Assembly (NCBI GenBank): GCA_002328035.1
Contig: DCVL01000011.1
Span: 10,121-74,120, forward strand
Direction of reading: 5' to 3'
DNA from: Geobacter sp. UBA2189
GTDB lineage: Bacteria; Desulfobacterota; Desulfuromonadia; Geobacterales; Pseudopelobacteraceae
DNA length: 64,000 bases
The notes below the pieces were generated by a model. It saw only the letters and a list, made by a program, of their open reading frames with translations. It was not told the origin of the DNA and did no database searches. The translations under genes were made by a program, and so were the position numbers. This document shows, piece after piece, positions 1-9,092 of this stretch; positions within the stretch are counted from its first letter, which is position 1; each line of letters starts with the position of its first letter.

Positions 1-1
1 A

Positions 2-361
2 AAGTCACTCCCTATGCAAAACCGGTTGAAAATGGCCACAGAGCTTCACAGCCGTTTTGCATTCCCTTTTGCAACATTTGTCTTTGCCATACTTGCACTC
101 CCTCTTGGAATTTCCAATCGTCGTTCCGGTAAAGGTGCCGGCTTTACGATCAGCATTCTAATCCTGCTCACATACTACATCATGCTCTCCTTTCTAAGAA
201 CAATCGCTGAAAAGGGTGACATTCCACCCTTTTTAGCTCTCTGGTTGCCAAATCTGCTATTTCTTGTACTGGGAATAATACTGTTTCGTCTCGCATCCCA
301 AGAACGTTTGATCAGGGATCTTTTAAGGCAGTTTCCTGGAACTAGAAAGGCGGCCAGATAA
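2..361 (+). CDS. lptF: LptF, C-terminal part (LPS export permease; 5' end outside window)
   Basis: This is the last ~119 residues of a YjgP/YjgQ-family permease; the reading frame is open to the left edge, so the gene starts outside the window. What remains is the C-terminal membrane bundle: a hydrophobic helix ending in a LALPLGI segment, a second helix around ILILLTYYIML, and a last helix before the basic tail. LptF pairs with LptG and the ATPase LptB to extract lipopolysaccharide from the inner membrane and push it onto LptC/LptA. The stop codon TAA shares its last A with the lptG ATG, so the two are translationally coupled. LptF rather than LptG is chosen from gene order; the family is paralogous. 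Confidence 0.88.
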   Translation, partial: KSLPMQNRLKMATELHSRFAFPFATFVFAILALPLGISNRRSGKGAGFTISILILLTYYIMLSFLRTIAEKGDIPPFLALWLPNLLFLVLGIILFRLASQERLIRDLLRQFPGTRKAAR

Positions 362-1437
362 TGCAAATTATCGGACGCTACGTAGCAAAAACCTGGCTGA
401 GATTCTTCATGCTTTGCCAGGGCAGCTTTCTTGCAGTCTATCTGATACTTGACTTCATGGAAAAGTTTAGTCGTTTCAGCAAGGCAGGAGCATCAGCGGC
501 AGCCATACTACAATTCTTTATATTTAAACTCCCTGAGATGTTTGGCCAGACCATGCCATTTGCCGTGCTAATGGCAACACTCTTATCATTAGGAATGCTC
601 TCCCGAAGCAATGAACTGACAGCAATGCGCAGCTGTGGACTAAGCATCCCCAAGATTGTTACCCCTGTTTTGATACTTGGCCTTATCTGTAGTTGTTTGC
701 TGCTTTTAAATGCCGAATTGGTTGTGCCTGGCAGTTTTCAAAAAATGGAGCAGATTGACAAAATAGTCATAAACAAAAAAGCGTTAAACACCTTTTTTAG
801 ACTCAACAACATCTGGTTTCGTTCAGATAATCTTATTCTTCAGGCCAAGCTCTTTGAACCTGCAACATTTACACTTAAAGGAATTACTGTCTGGGATCTG
901 TCAGCCGATATGCAGCCAGTAAGGCGAATGGATGCTGAAAAAGCTGTTTACAGCCAAACAGGATGGGAACTGTCTAACGTCCAGACCCGTACATTTACAG
1001 GCAGGAGCGGGGTAACAAAAACGGATAAAATGCCTCTGCCACTACGCTTAAAGGTTGATGATCTAAGAATACTTGATAATAACGCTGATAATTTCAGCTT
1101 CAGAAAATTAAGGCAATACGCCATAAGCCTTGAACAGGGCGGATACGCTGCAGGACGATACCGCACAATGATGCATGCCAAGGTTGCACTCCCTTTTGCT
1201 GCATTTGTGATGGTAATATTGGGGATTCCTTTTGCCTTGAAGACTGGACGAACCAGCGGAGTAACCCGTGGAATCGCCATTGGTGTAGCAATCGGGTTTG
1301 CCTATTTCATCATAAATGCAGCAATACAGTCATATGGGCGAAGCGGAATTCTACCACCATTTATTGCAGCATGGGGAGCCAACGTAATTTTTATTCTGGG
1401 CGGAATCTGGCTCTCAATGACGATAAAACAGCAGTAG
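361..1437 (+). CDS. lptG: LptG, LPS export ABC transporter permease
   Basis: A 358-residue YjgP/YjgQ permease of normal family length. There are about three N-terminal membrane helices (residues ~10-120, with the typical FKLPEMFGQTMPFAVL stretch), a periplasmic beta-jellyroll of ~150 residues, and three C-terminal helices with the family LPFAAFVMVILGIPFAL segment. It forms the inner-membrane LptB2FG complex that moves LPS towards the outer membrane; its outer-membrane partner LptD is encoded at 41.7 kb in this same window. It starts on the A of the preceding stop codon. The end is followed by a tRNA promoter rather than a strong terminator. Confidence 0.93.
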   Translation: MQIIGRYVAKTWLRFFMLCQGSFLAVYLILDFMEKFSRFSKAGASAAAILQFFIFKLPEMFGQTMPFAVLMATLLSLGMLSRSNELTAMRSCGLSIPKIVTPVLILGLICSCLLLLNAELVVPGSFQKMEQIDKIVINKKALNTFFRLNNIWFRSDNLILQAKLFEPATFTLKGITVWDLSADMQPVRRMDAEKAVYSQTGWELSNVQTRTFTGRSGVTKTDKMPLPLRLKVDDLRILDNNADNFSFRKLRQYAISLEQGGYAAGRYRTMMHAKVALPFAAFVMVILGIPFALKTGRTSGVTRGIAIGVAIGFAYFIINAAIQSYGRSGILPPFIAAWGANVIFILGGIWLSMTIKQQ

Positions 1438-1483
1438 AACTTAAAGAAACTGACCAACAGGCAGTCAAAAAAACACGAAACGC

Positions 1484-1512
1484 TTGACTGCTTGCCAATA
1501 GTTTGCTATTAA
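1484..1512 (+). promoter_or_regulatory. sigma70-type promoter of tRNA-Gln
   Basis: TTGACT at 1484-1489, 17-bp spacer, TATTAA at 1507-1512, ending 15 bp before the mature tRNA-Gln 5' end. The -35 box also forms the right arm of an inverted repeat (GCAGTCAA at 1461-1468 with TTGACTGC at 1484-1491) that could act as a weak terminator for lptFG, although no T-run follows. Confidence 0.7.
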
Positions 1513-1527
1513 GGCTATCTCATTTTT

Positions 1528-1602
1528 AGGGGTGTAGCCAAGCGGTAAGGCACCGGATTTTGATTCCGGCATCCCCAGGTTCGAATCCTGGCACCCCTGC
1601 CA
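1528..1602 (+). tRNA. tRNA-Gln (UUG)
   Basis: The cloverleaf can be folded by eye: acceptor AGGGGTG pairs with CACCCCT; anticodon stem CCGGA/TCCGG with loop TTTTGAT places TTG at positions 34-36 (reads CAA, glutamine); the T-loop is GGTTCGAATCC; CCA is encoded (1600-1602). Length is 75 nt. It is the only glutamine tRNA in the window and has its own promoter. Confidence 0.97.
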
Positions 1603-1675
1603 TAAAAATAAACGCTTACAACTCAAACTGTAGCCGGTTTTTCTTTCTTCCCTCAAACTTATTTTTTATAAACAG

Positions 1676-1704
1676 TTGACGCCAGCCTAATAATATGTTA
1701 GTTA
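1676..1704 (+). promoter_or_regulatory. probable promoter of tRNA-Pro
   Basis: TTGACG at 1676-1681, 17-bp spacer, TAGTTA at 1699-1704, about 55 bp before the tRNA-Pro 5' end. The same -10 hexamer, TAGTTA, is found in front of tRNA-Ser at 61426. The distance implies a 5' leader of roughly 45 nt. Confidence 0.5.
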
Positions 1705-1759
1705 TTACAACCAGTTAGAACGATTCACATTATTTGTTTAGAGTTAAAGTCACTCGTTT

Positions 1760-1836
<77 letters not shown>

Positions 1837-1866
1837 TATAGCCATCCAGCCCCAAAGGGATGGCAC

Positions 1867-1898
1867 AGAAAGCCCCTGAGCTTCAGGGGCTTTCTTGT
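1867..1898. terminator. Rho-independent terminator, probably bidirectional (tRNA-Pro / pilR)
   Basis: AAAGCCCCTGA, a 3-nt loop, and TCAGGGGCTTT form an 11-bp perfect stem followed by TCTTGTTTG. It lies between the plus-strand tRNA-Pro and the 3' end of the minus-strand pil operon and can serve both. Confidence 0.85.
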
Positions 1899-1930
1899 TT
1901 GTTAAGCTGTACTCTGATATGGAATCCTGA

Positions 1931-3301
1931 CTAATCCCCTTCCGCTGCCAGACCGTATTTTGAGAGTTTGTATCTATACGATCTAAACGACATACCCAAT
2001 AGTTCTGATGCTCTGGTTTTGTTTCCTCCAGACTTTTCCAGTGCCTTTACAAGATACTGTTTTTCCAGATTTTCAATGGCTGGCTCAAGCTCAATCCCTT
2101 CTTCCGGAATATCAATCAAGGCATTAAGATCAAAGCGTTTTACAGCCCCCCTTACCTGAGGAGGCAAAGTATCTATTGTTATCTTTTCTCTATTCAAAAC
2201 AAGGCTGCGTTCAATAATATTTTCCAGTTCCCTTACATTGCCCGGAAACTGGTAAGCCATCAGGGCTTTCAGAGCCTCTGATGTCACTATGCCGGTACTG
2301 CCGCTATGTTTCTTGATCAGGTGCTGCACCAGCAACGGAATATCCTCGATACGTTCACGTAAAGGTGGCATCATAACCTGCATGACATTAATCCTGTAGT
2401 ATAAGTCCTCGCGAAAGCTCCCTTCCTTTATCTGAAGTGCCAGATCCCTGTTTGATGCGGCCAGTAGTCGTACATCTACTTTTTTTGTAGAGTTTCCACC
2501 TATTCTACGAACCTCTCTTTCCTGTATTACTCTTAAAAGCCTTGACTGCATTGACAAGGGCAACTCACCTATTTCGTCAAGAAAAATAGTTCCGCCTCCG
2601 GCCTGTTCAAAGAGCCCAGGACGTTCTCCAACTGCCCCTGTAAAGGCACCTTTTACATGCCCAAAAAGTTCGCTTTCTATAAGATTCTCAGGGATGGCTC
2701 CACAGTTCACAGCTACAAACGGTTTTCCATTGCGCTGGCTTCCTTCATGAATCGCACGGGCCGCAAGTTCCTTACCTGTTCCGCTTTCTCCAAGGATAAG
2801 CACTGTTGTTTGAGAGTCTGAAAGCTTACGTAAAAGTTCAAAGAGCTCTCTCATCCTTTGTGATGCCCCTATAATACCGGCATAACCTTCAGCTACACAG
2901 GCTCTTTCGCGTAGTTGTCGGTTCTCTATCCTGAGATCGCGCTTCTCAAGTGCATTCCTTACAAGGATCTTTATTTCATCGACCTTGAAAGGCTTTGCGA
3001 GGTAATCATATGCCCCAAGCTTCATCGCCTCAACTGCCTGCTCTGCGGTTGAAAAGGCTGTGATAAGCAGCACGGCGGTCTCGGGAGAGGTTTCCTTGAT
3101 CCTTGCAAGCAGTTCCAGGCCGTTAAGACCTGGCATCTGTACATCGGATATTACAAGATCAATATTAGAGGCTGCCAGACGCTGCTGGGCAGTTTCAGCA
3201 TCTGCTGCGGTCAGAACTTCATACCCCTCCCGTTCCAGCAGGATTGATATAAACTCCCTCATACTTAATTCGTCATCAACAACCAGAATTCTGGTTCTCA
3301 C
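1931..3301 (-). CDS. pilR: PilR, sigma54-dependent response regulator of type IV pili
   Basis: A 456-residue NtrC-family activator. It has a receiver domain (acidic D9/D10, phospho-acceptor D53, K103 region AKPF), an AAA+ domain with Walker A GESGTGKE (~165-172), the sigma54-contact loop GAFTGA (~213) and Walker B FLDEIGE, and a C-terminal Fis-type helix-turn-helix (GGNKTRASELLGM). In the family it is phosphorylated by PilS and activates sigma54 transcription of pilin genes; no pilA lies in this window. Its start overlaps the end of pilS by 26 bp, so the pair is co-translated. PilR is chosen over other NtrC-type regulators because of the pilBTCS context. Confidence 0.92.
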   Translation of the reverse strand: MRTRILVVDDELSMREFISILLEREGYEVLTAADAETAQQRLAASNIDLVISDVQMPGLNGLELLARIKETSPETAVLLITAFSTAEQAVEAMKLGAYDYLAKPFKVDEIKILVRNALEKRDLRIENRQLRERACVAEGYAGIIGASQRMRELFELLRKLSDSQTTVLILGESGTGKELAARAIHEGSQRNGKPFVAVNCGAIPENLIESELFGHVKGAFTGAVGERPGLFEQAGGGTIFLDEIGELPLSMQSRLLRVIQEREVRRIGGNSTKKVDVRLLAASNRDLALQIKEGSFREDLYYRINVMQVMMPPLRERIEDIPLLVQHLIKKHSGSTGIVTSEALKALMAYQFPGNVRELENIIERSLVLNREKITIDTLPPQVRGAVKRFDLNALIDIPEEGIELEPAIENLEKQYLVKALEKSGGNKTRASELLGMSFRSYRYKLSKYGLAAEGD

Positions 3302-4943
3302 CTTGCTCCTCCTGATTCATTGGCAGGTGTATTGTAAAAACAGTCCCTCCCCCTTCACGTTTTTCAGGCTGGACTGTACCACCATGGGCTTCTACAATTC
3401 GGTATACTGTCGCAAGACCCAAGCCGGTTCCAGCAGGCTTGGTACTCCAAAAAGGCTCAAAAAGGTGCTTACAGGTTTCCTCATCTATTCCAACACCCTG
3501 ATCCGCAACCTTCAGACAGAGTTCAAGTGAAACTTTACCGTTATTTGCTCTAGTTTGAAGTTCTGCGCTGACCAAAATTTCACCTCCGTCAGGCATAGCG
3601 TCTGCAGCATTATGTATAAGATTCAAGAGAACCTGATGCAATTGATCCCTGTCGGCAAAGACCTTAATACCCTTGTCTATTGATTTGACAAGCCGTATCT
3701 TCATGCAACGGGCATCAGTTGATAGCAAGGTATGGAGGTCTGAAATAAATGGTTCCAGATAGAAGCATTCTGGATTTGGTGTCCTTGGACGGGCATATGC
3801 CAGGAAATCTGTAATCAGCCCGTTAAGACGCTCTGACTCCCTCATAACTATGGCAAGAAGACGGTATTCCTGTTCTTGCAGCCCCCCCTGTTCTGATAAA
3901 AGTTGTACTGAACCGCTTATTGCAGCAAGGGGATTACGGATCTCATGAGCCATTCTTGCCGAAAGTTCACCAAGCGCAGCCAGACGGTCGGCACGCTTTA
4001 ACGCAAGCTGCATCTGCTTCAGGCTTGTAAGGTCTTTAAGTGTTAATATGAGGCCTGCTGTTTCAGCCTCAAGATTTTTAAACGGTACAGCCACATAACC
4101 TATGGTGAAGGATTTGTCAGAGGGAGAACGGTAAAAAAACTCACCTTTTATATCTGTTATTGATTCAATCTCTCTAAAAGACAATGCAGGAAAGATGGAC
4201 TCAATCCGCTGCCCATATGCTTTTGTCTGGGTAATCCCTGTTAATTTTTCAACATATGGGTTAAAAACCCTTACAAGGCCGTCACGATTGATCGTGAGAA
4301 ATCCACTATCCAGATTTTCAACAATTGTGCTGTGCAACTGCTTAAGCTCTTCGTAGTTAACCTCTGTAGCCCTGAGAGCCTGTTCTGTAACCCTTGCCCT
4401 CTCCGCAAGATGACTGCCCATTATCGCGGCAAGGACAAAACCTACCAGATGCAGGAAGAGCGTGTAAAAGATTATCACATCTCCGCGAAGCCTTGCTTCA
4501 TTTGGGGTTAGACCAATTATTTCAAGCATTCCGTAATACTGAAGATCAACCATTCCACCATACAGGATAAGACAGAGAGCAGCGGTATAAAGAGCCTGCT
4601 GCCTGTTAAGCAGCATGCCTGCATTCATAATGGCAAGCAGATATAAAAACGAGTATGGACTGGCAATGCCATCCGTCAGCATCAACAAGAATGTTACAAA
4701 GAGGATGTCCCAGACAATCTGCAGGCGGGTAAGTTGAAGAAGCCATGCCAGATGTTTCAAGGCCGCCAGAGAGGCCGCTGAAAAGAGGCACGATAGAACC
4801 ATAAGCTCAATGAGACCCCTGAACTGAAGATCCCCGATAGCTTCGGAAGATGAAATTTTAAGTATTATGGTTGATGCCAGGAAGAGGATTGTAACTACAA
4901 TCCTGGCAATTATGAATAACCGTAAGCGCTTACCGGTCCTCAC
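3276..4943 (-). CDS. pilS: PilS, sensor histidine kinase of type IV pili
   Basis: A 555-residue membrane kinase with six or so N-terminal hydrophobic segments (residues ~8-185), a PAS domain (~205-320), a dimerisation/phospho-acceptor domain with ARMAHEIRNPLAA carrying the acceptor His, and an ATPase domain (N box LNLIHNAADAM, G1 DQGVGI, G2 GTGLGLATV). It is the cognate kinase of the adjacent PilR; in the family it senses membrane pilin levels through its multi-helix N-terminus. It starts with GTG 3 bp after the pilC stop, with GGATAAGGG as a loose ribosome-binding site. Confidence 0.92.
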   Translation of the reverse strand: MRTGKRLRLFIIARIVVTILFLASTIILKISSSEAIGDLQFRGLIELMVLSCLFSAASLAALKHLAWLLQLTRLQIVWDILFVTFLLMLTDGIASPYSFLYLLAIMNAGMLLNRQQALYTAALCLILYGGMVDLQYYGMLEIIGLTPNEARLRGDVIIFYTLFLHLVGFVLAAIMGSHLAERARVTEQALRATEVNYEELKQLHSTIVENLDSGFLTINRDGLVRVFNPYVEKLTGITQTKAYGQRIESIFPALSFREIESITDIKGEFFYRSPSDKSFTIGYVAVPFKNLEAETAGLILTLKDLTSLKQMQLALKRADRLAALGELSARMAHEIRNPLAAISGSVQLLSEQGGLQEQEYRLLAIVMRESERLNGLITDFLAYARPRTPNPECFYLEPFISDLHTLLSTDARCMKIRLVKSIDKGIKVFADRDQLHQVLLNLIHNAADAMPDGGEILVSAELQTRANNGKVSLELCLKVADQGVGIDEETCKHLFEPFWSTKPAGTGLGLATVYRIVEAHGGTVQPEKREGGGTVFTIHLPMNQEEQGENQNSGC

Positions 4944-4946
4944 CCC

Positions 4947-6161
4947 TTATCCACCAACAGCACCCGCAAGTTTGAAGATTGGCAGGTACATAGCTACAAC
5001 CAGACCACCTACCGTTGTCCCCAGGAAAACCATAAGCAAAGGCTCCATCATTGATGTCATTGCGGAGACAGCGTCATCCACCTCATCGTCGTAGAAGTCA
5101 GCAATCTTTGTCAGCATGGCGTCCATAGCGCCGGTTGCCTCGCCAACCGCTATCATCTGAACAACCATTGGTGGAAATATGCCACAGGCCTGCAGAGGCT
5201 CAGCCATTGTCTTACCTTCAGATATTGCCTGCCTGACACCATAGATAGCCTCTTCAACTATCTTGTTACCAGCCGTCTTTGCAACTATCTCAAGACCGTC
5301 CATAATAGGAACGCCTGAGCTGACCATTGTACCCAATGTACGTGTAAACTTAGCAACCGAAACCTTACGGATTAAGGGTCCTACAATCGGCGCCTTAAGG
5401 AACATTGAATCCATCTTTTTGCGCCCACCCGCAGTGGCATAATACTTTTTAATGGCCGTTATAAGACCAAAAATCGCAGCTATAATAACTATGATATATT
5501 TTAGCAGGAAGTTGGAAAGAGCGATAACGGCTTTTGTCGGCCCGGGCAGATCACCACCAAAATCCGCAAACATCTTTGCAAAGGTAGGGATAACAAAGAC
5601 CAGAATAACGCCGACAACTATCACTGCGATAGACATGATCGTGGTTGGATATACCATGGCTCCCTTGATCTGCTTCTTCAACTTCATCGCTTTTTCAATA
5701 TATGCTGCCAGGCGGTTAAGGATCGTATCCAGAATACCGCCAATCTCACCGGCGGCAACGAGGTTGACATAAAGCTGGTCAAAGGCCTTTGGATGCCTGG
5801 CAAGAGCATCCGCAAAGGTTGAACCGCTTTCAACACTCTCTTTGACCTTCAAGAGAATCTCTTTAAAAACAGGCTTTTCCTGTTGAGAGGATAGTATGTC
5901 GAGGCATTGAACCAAAGGCAAACCGGAATCAATCATTGTGGCAAACTGACGGGTAAAGATTACAAGATCCTTGGTTTCAATCTTTCCGCCGCCGAAACCT
6001 GGCAGCTTGAATTGAATCCCTTTTGACTGTTCCTTGACTACTATATTTTGTAACCCAGACTTTTTGAGTTGAGATTCTATAGATGCTGCATCAGGTGCAT
6101 CCGTCACACCTTTCTGAATAGCACCTGTACGGGTTTTACCTTCCCAGGAAAACTTAGGCAT
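4947..6161 (-). CDS. pilC: PilC, inner-membrane platform protein of the type IV pilus
   Basis: A 404-residue GspF/PilC-family protein, the normal length. Two tandem T2SSF domains are visible, each starting with a cytoplasmic helical part (FTRQFATMIDSGLPL; FTRTLGTMVSSGVPI), with three membrane helices: ~170-195, ~220-240 and ~375-398. It couples the PilB and PilT motors to the growing pilus. A perfect AGGAGG site lies 7 bp upstream of the ATG. It sits between pilT and pilS in the usual deltaproteobacterial order. Confidence 0.95.
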   Translation of the reverse strand: MPKFSWEGKTRTGAIQKGVTDAPDAASIESQLKKSGLQNIVVKEQSKGIQFKLPGFGGGKIETKDLVIFTRQFATMIDSGLPLVQCLDILSSQQEKPVFKEILLKVKESVESGSTFADALARHPKAFDQLYVNLVAAGEIGGILDTILNRLAAYIEKAMKLKKQIKGAMVYPTTIMSIAVIVVGVILVFVIPTFAKMFADFGGDLPGPTKAVIALSNFLLKYIIVIIAAIFGLITAIKKYYATAGGRKKMDSMFLKAPIVGPLIRKVSVAKFTRTLGTMVSSGVPIMDGLEIVAKTAGNKIVEEAIYGVRQAISEGKTMAEPLQACGIFPPMVVQMIAVGEATGAMDAMLTKIADFYDDEVDDAVSAMTSMMEPLLMVFLGTTVGGLVVAMYLPIFKLAGAVGG

Positions 6162-6191
6162 GCCTCTTCCTCCTTTGAAATCGGTTTATCT

Positions 6192-7283
6192 TTAACGACG
6201 TGGTTGTTGACGCATCCCCATTGCCGGATTATTGATCATCTGCTTTAATTCATCAGGGTCAGAGGAACGACCAAGCGCATCATCAAGGGTAATAAGTCTC
6301 CTTGAATAAATAGAATACAGAGATTGATTCATAGTGGTCATTCCAAACTTCTCCTGTCCCACCTGCATCTGCGAGTAAATCTGGTGTACCTTATCCTCAC
6401 GGATCAGGTTTCTGATAGCCGGATTAGGCACCATAATCTCAAGCGCCATGGTTCTGCCGCCACCAATTTTAGGTATAAGTGTCTGTGAAATAACCCCTTC
6501 CAGAACAAATGAGAGTTGGGCTCTGATCTGGGTCTGCTGGTATGGTGGAAAAACATCTACAATCCGGTTGATAGTCTGCGCACAGGAGTTTGTATGCAGT
6601 GTGGCAAGACAGAGGTGACCTGTTTCTGATAGAGTCAAAGCCGCCTCAATTGTCTCAAGATCCCTCAATTCTCCAACCAGCACTACATCGGGATCCTGAC
6701 GCAGAACATATTTAAGTGCATTTTTGAATCCCTTTGTATCAGCCCCCACCTCCCTCTGGTTGACAAGACAACCTTTATGGGGATGCAGGTATTCAATAGG
6801 ATCTTCTATCGTAACAATATGTTCTCTACGATTAACATTGATAAAGTCAATTATCGAGGCCAGAGTTGTTGATTTTCCTGAGCCGGTCGGACCTGTAACC
6901 AGGATCAGTCCACGTGGTTTTTCCGAGAGATCCTTGATTACAGGAGGTAGCCCTAATTCTTCAAAGGTGAGAATCTTGTATGGAATAACCCTGAAAACCC
7001 CTGCAACTGCTCCACGCTGCACAAAAACGTTACCCCTGAAGCGGGAAAGCCCCTTTACTCCGAAGGAGAGGTCAAGTTCATTTTCCTCTTCAAATTTATG
7101 TTTCTGTGAATCCGTTAAAACGGAGTAACAGAGCTGCTTTGTCTCCACAGCATTCAAAGGATCCATTTCCAGCGGCCTTAACTTGCCATCCACGCGAATC
7201 TGCGGAGGGGTGTTGGTAGTGATGTGGAGATCGGAGCCTCCAGCTTCTACCAGTGTTTTCAGAAGTTCATGCAGGTTAGCCAT
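6192..7283 (-). CDS. pilT: PilT, pilus retraction ATPase
   Basis: A 363-residue GspE-family ATPase of usual PilT length. It has Walker A GPTGSGKSTTLASI (~130-143), an Asp box (IVTIEDPIEYLH), Walker B (DPDVVLVGELRD), and the His box GHLCLATLHTNS. The PilT-diagnostic AIRNLIRE motif (~290) is present, which separates it from PilB. It hydrolyses ATP to depolymerise pili and drive twitching. An AGGAG site precedes the ATG; it lies 11 bp downstream of pilB and is therefore co-transcribed. Confidence 0.96.
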   Translation of the reverse strand: MANLHELLKTLVEAGGSDLHITTNTPPQIRVDGKLRPLEMDPLNAVETKQLCYSVLTDSQKHKFEEENELDLSFGVKGLSRFRGNVFVQRGAVAGVFRVIPYKILTFEELGLPPVIKDLSEKPRGLILVTGPTGSGKSTTLASIIDFINVNRREHIVTIEDPIEYLHPHKGCLVNQREVGADTKGFKNALKYVLRQDPDVVLVGELRDLETIEAALTLSETGHLCLATLHTNSCAQTINRIVDVFPPYQQTQIRAQLSFVLEGVISQTLIPKIGGGRTMALEIMVPNPAIRNLIREDKVHQIYSQMQVGQEKFGMTTMNQSLYSIYSRRLITLDDALGRSSDPDELKQMINNPAMGMRQQPRR

Positions 7284-7294
7284 ATAAAAACTCC

Positions 7295-9001
7295 TTAATC
7301 GTCAGAAACCGTTACCCTCAAAACCTCTTCAAGGGATGTAACTCCCTCTTTAACCTTTGTCAGACCTGATTGTCTCATGGTCTTTATGCCAAGCCGTATT
7401 GATTCACGTTTTATTTCAGCAGTGTTGGCACCATTCAGAATCAACTCTCTGATAGGCTCAAGCATCGGCATTACCTGATAGAAACCAACCCTTCCCTTGT
7501 ATCCGGTATTGTTGCAGGCTCCACAACCTCTTCCCCTGTAGCAGACATATTCAGCCGCCTCATCTGCCGGTACTCCTGCTGCAATAAGCGCCTGTACCGG
7601 AATATCTTCCTTCTCCTTGCACTCGCTACAAACCCTGCGGGCAAGACGCTGCGCCGTGATAAGGTTTACCGCTGAAGATACCAGAAACGGCTCTATCCCC
7701 ATGTTGAGAAGACGGTTAATCGTTGCAGGGGCATCATTGGTATGAAGGGTTGAAAGCACAAGGTGACCGGTAAGAGCAGCCTTTACCGCAATCTCTGCGG
7801 TTTCAAAATCCCGAATCTCACCAATCATGATGATATCGGGATCCTGCCGCAGAAATGAACGAAGCGCAGCGGCAAAGTTAAGCCCTATATCCTCATGCAT
7901 CTGCACCTGGTTTATTCCAGCAAAGTTGAATTCCACCGGATCCTCAGCAGTTGAGATATTCTCCGTAACCTTGTTAAGTTCAGACAAGGCAGAGTAGAGA
8001 GATACCGTCTTTCCTGAACCGGTAGGACCTGTAACAAGCACCATACCAAAAGGCTTATGAATCTCCCTTTGAAAGTGGGCAAGAGCCTCCGGCTCATAAC
8101 CAAGCTTTGTCATATCAAGCTGCAGATTGCTCTTGTCAAGAAGACGCATTACTATCTTTTCACCAAAAAGTGTAGGCAGGACAGAGACCCGATAGTCCAT
8201 ATCCTTCCCGCCACCGAGCTTTATTTTGATACGACCGTCCTGAGGAAGCCTTCGCTCGGCTATGTCAAGTTCAGCCATTATCTTTATTCTTGAAGTTATG
8301 GCATTTTTCATCTTTATAGGTGGCTTCATAACCTCATAAAGCACACCGTCAATCCTGTAGCGAACCCTGAACATCTTTTCATATGGTTCTATATGAATAT
8401 CACTGGCCTTTTTCCTTATCGCGTCCATCAGAATAAGGTTAACCAGCTTGACAACGGGAGCATCCTCCGTCGCCCTTTCCAGGGAAGAAACGTCAACTTC
8501 CTCTTCAGTATCAACCAGCTCCAGATCATCAATATCAAGGTTACCCATCACATCGGCCAACGAAGCCGACTGATCATAATATCTGTCAATGGCAGCCTTG
8601 ATATCTGACTCTGTTGTCACAACCATTTCTACGTTGTAACTGGTCATAAATTTGATATCTTCAATAGCAAAGAGGTTTGAAGGATCGCTGACCGCTACAA
8701 TAAGATTGGAACCGGCTCTGTTTACAGGAACCAGATTGTATTTTTGTGCAACCTCGGGAGGGATAATTTTTATTATTGCGGGATCAATTTCATAATCGGA
8801 GAGTGATACGCTCGGGACACCGTACTGTTTGGAAAGGAAGGCAACCAGTTCAGGCTCTTTTACCAATCCCTTCTTAACAAGAATGGAGCCAAGCTTGCTT
8901 TGACCACCAGACATCTTCTGTTCCTGAAGAGCTGATGTCAACTGCTCACTTGTAATAAAGTTGTTCTTGACCAGAATTTCGCCAAGCCGACTCGTCTGCA
9001 T
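7295..9001 (-). CDS. pilB: PilB, pilus extension ATPase
   Basis: A 568-residue assembly ATPase. The N-terminal ~150 residues carry the MshEN-type helical repeats (LGEILVKNNFITSEQL; LGSILVKKGLV) that in relatives bind cyclic di-GMP. The C-terminal motor has Walker A GPTGSGKTVSLYSAL, Asp box, Walker B (DPDIIMIGEIRD) and His box, and a four-cysteine zinc site (CSEC near residue 465, then CGAC about 35 residues later). It powers pilin polymerisation. It is the first pil gene and has its own promoter (9050-9078). Confidence 0.95.
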   Translation of the reverse strand: MQTSRLGEILVKNNFITSEQLTSALQEQKMSGGQSKLGSILVKKGLVKEPELVAFLSKQYGVPSVSLSDYEIDPAIIKIIPPEVAQKYNLVPVNRAGSNLIVAVSDPSNLFAIEDIKFMTSYNVEMVVTTESDIKAAIDRYYDQSASLADVMGNLDIDDLELVDTEEEVDVSSLERATEDAPVVKLVNLILMDAIRKKASDIHIEPYEKMFRVRYRIDGVLYEVMKPPIKMKNAITSRIKIMAELDIAERRLPQDGRIKIKLGGGKDMDYRVSVLPTLFGEKIVMRLLDKSNLQLDMTKLGYEPEALAHFQREIHKPFGMVLVTGPTGSGKTVSLYSALSELNKVTENISTAEDPVEFNFAGINQVQMHEDIGLNFAAALRSFLRQDPDIIMIGEIRDFETAEIAVKAALTGHLVLSTLHTNDAPATINRLLNMGIEPFLVSSAVNLITAQRLARRVCSECKEKEDIPVQALIAAGVPADEAAEYVCYRGRGCGACNNTGYKGRVGFYQVMPMLEPIRELILNGANTAEIKRESIRLGIKTMRQSGLTKVKEGVTSLEEVLRVTVSDD

Positions 9002-9049
9002 ACAGTTCCCATTACTGACTTTTAATGAAATTATTCCGCAACTTTTGGA

Positions 9050-9078
9050 TATTAACGATCTGAATCAGATACTGTCAA
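9050..9078 (-). promoter_or_regulatory. Promoter of pilBTCSR with a palindrome in the spacer
   Basis: On the minus strand TTGACA (9078-9073), 17-bp spacer, TTAATA (9055-9050), about 50 bp upstream of the pilB ATG. The spacer contains the 13-bp perfect palindrome ATCTGATTCAGAT (9058-9070), exactly where a dimeric regulator would compete with RNA polymerase. The promoter lies in the aroE-pilB gap, so pil genes can be expressed apart from the upstream aroE operon. Confidence 0.65.
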
Positions 9079-9092
9079 GCATTTGGCAATAA

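Noticed and set aside
1461..1491. Inverted repeat GCAGTCAA/TTGACTGC as a terminator for lptG
   Set aside because: 15-nt loop, no T-run; its right arm is better explained as the -35 box of the tRNA-Gln promoter.
5900..5930. GCAAACC string as a cyclic di-GMP riboswitch core
   Set aside because: It lies inside the pilC coding sequence and lacks the surrounding paired elements; no GEMM motif was found in any gap.
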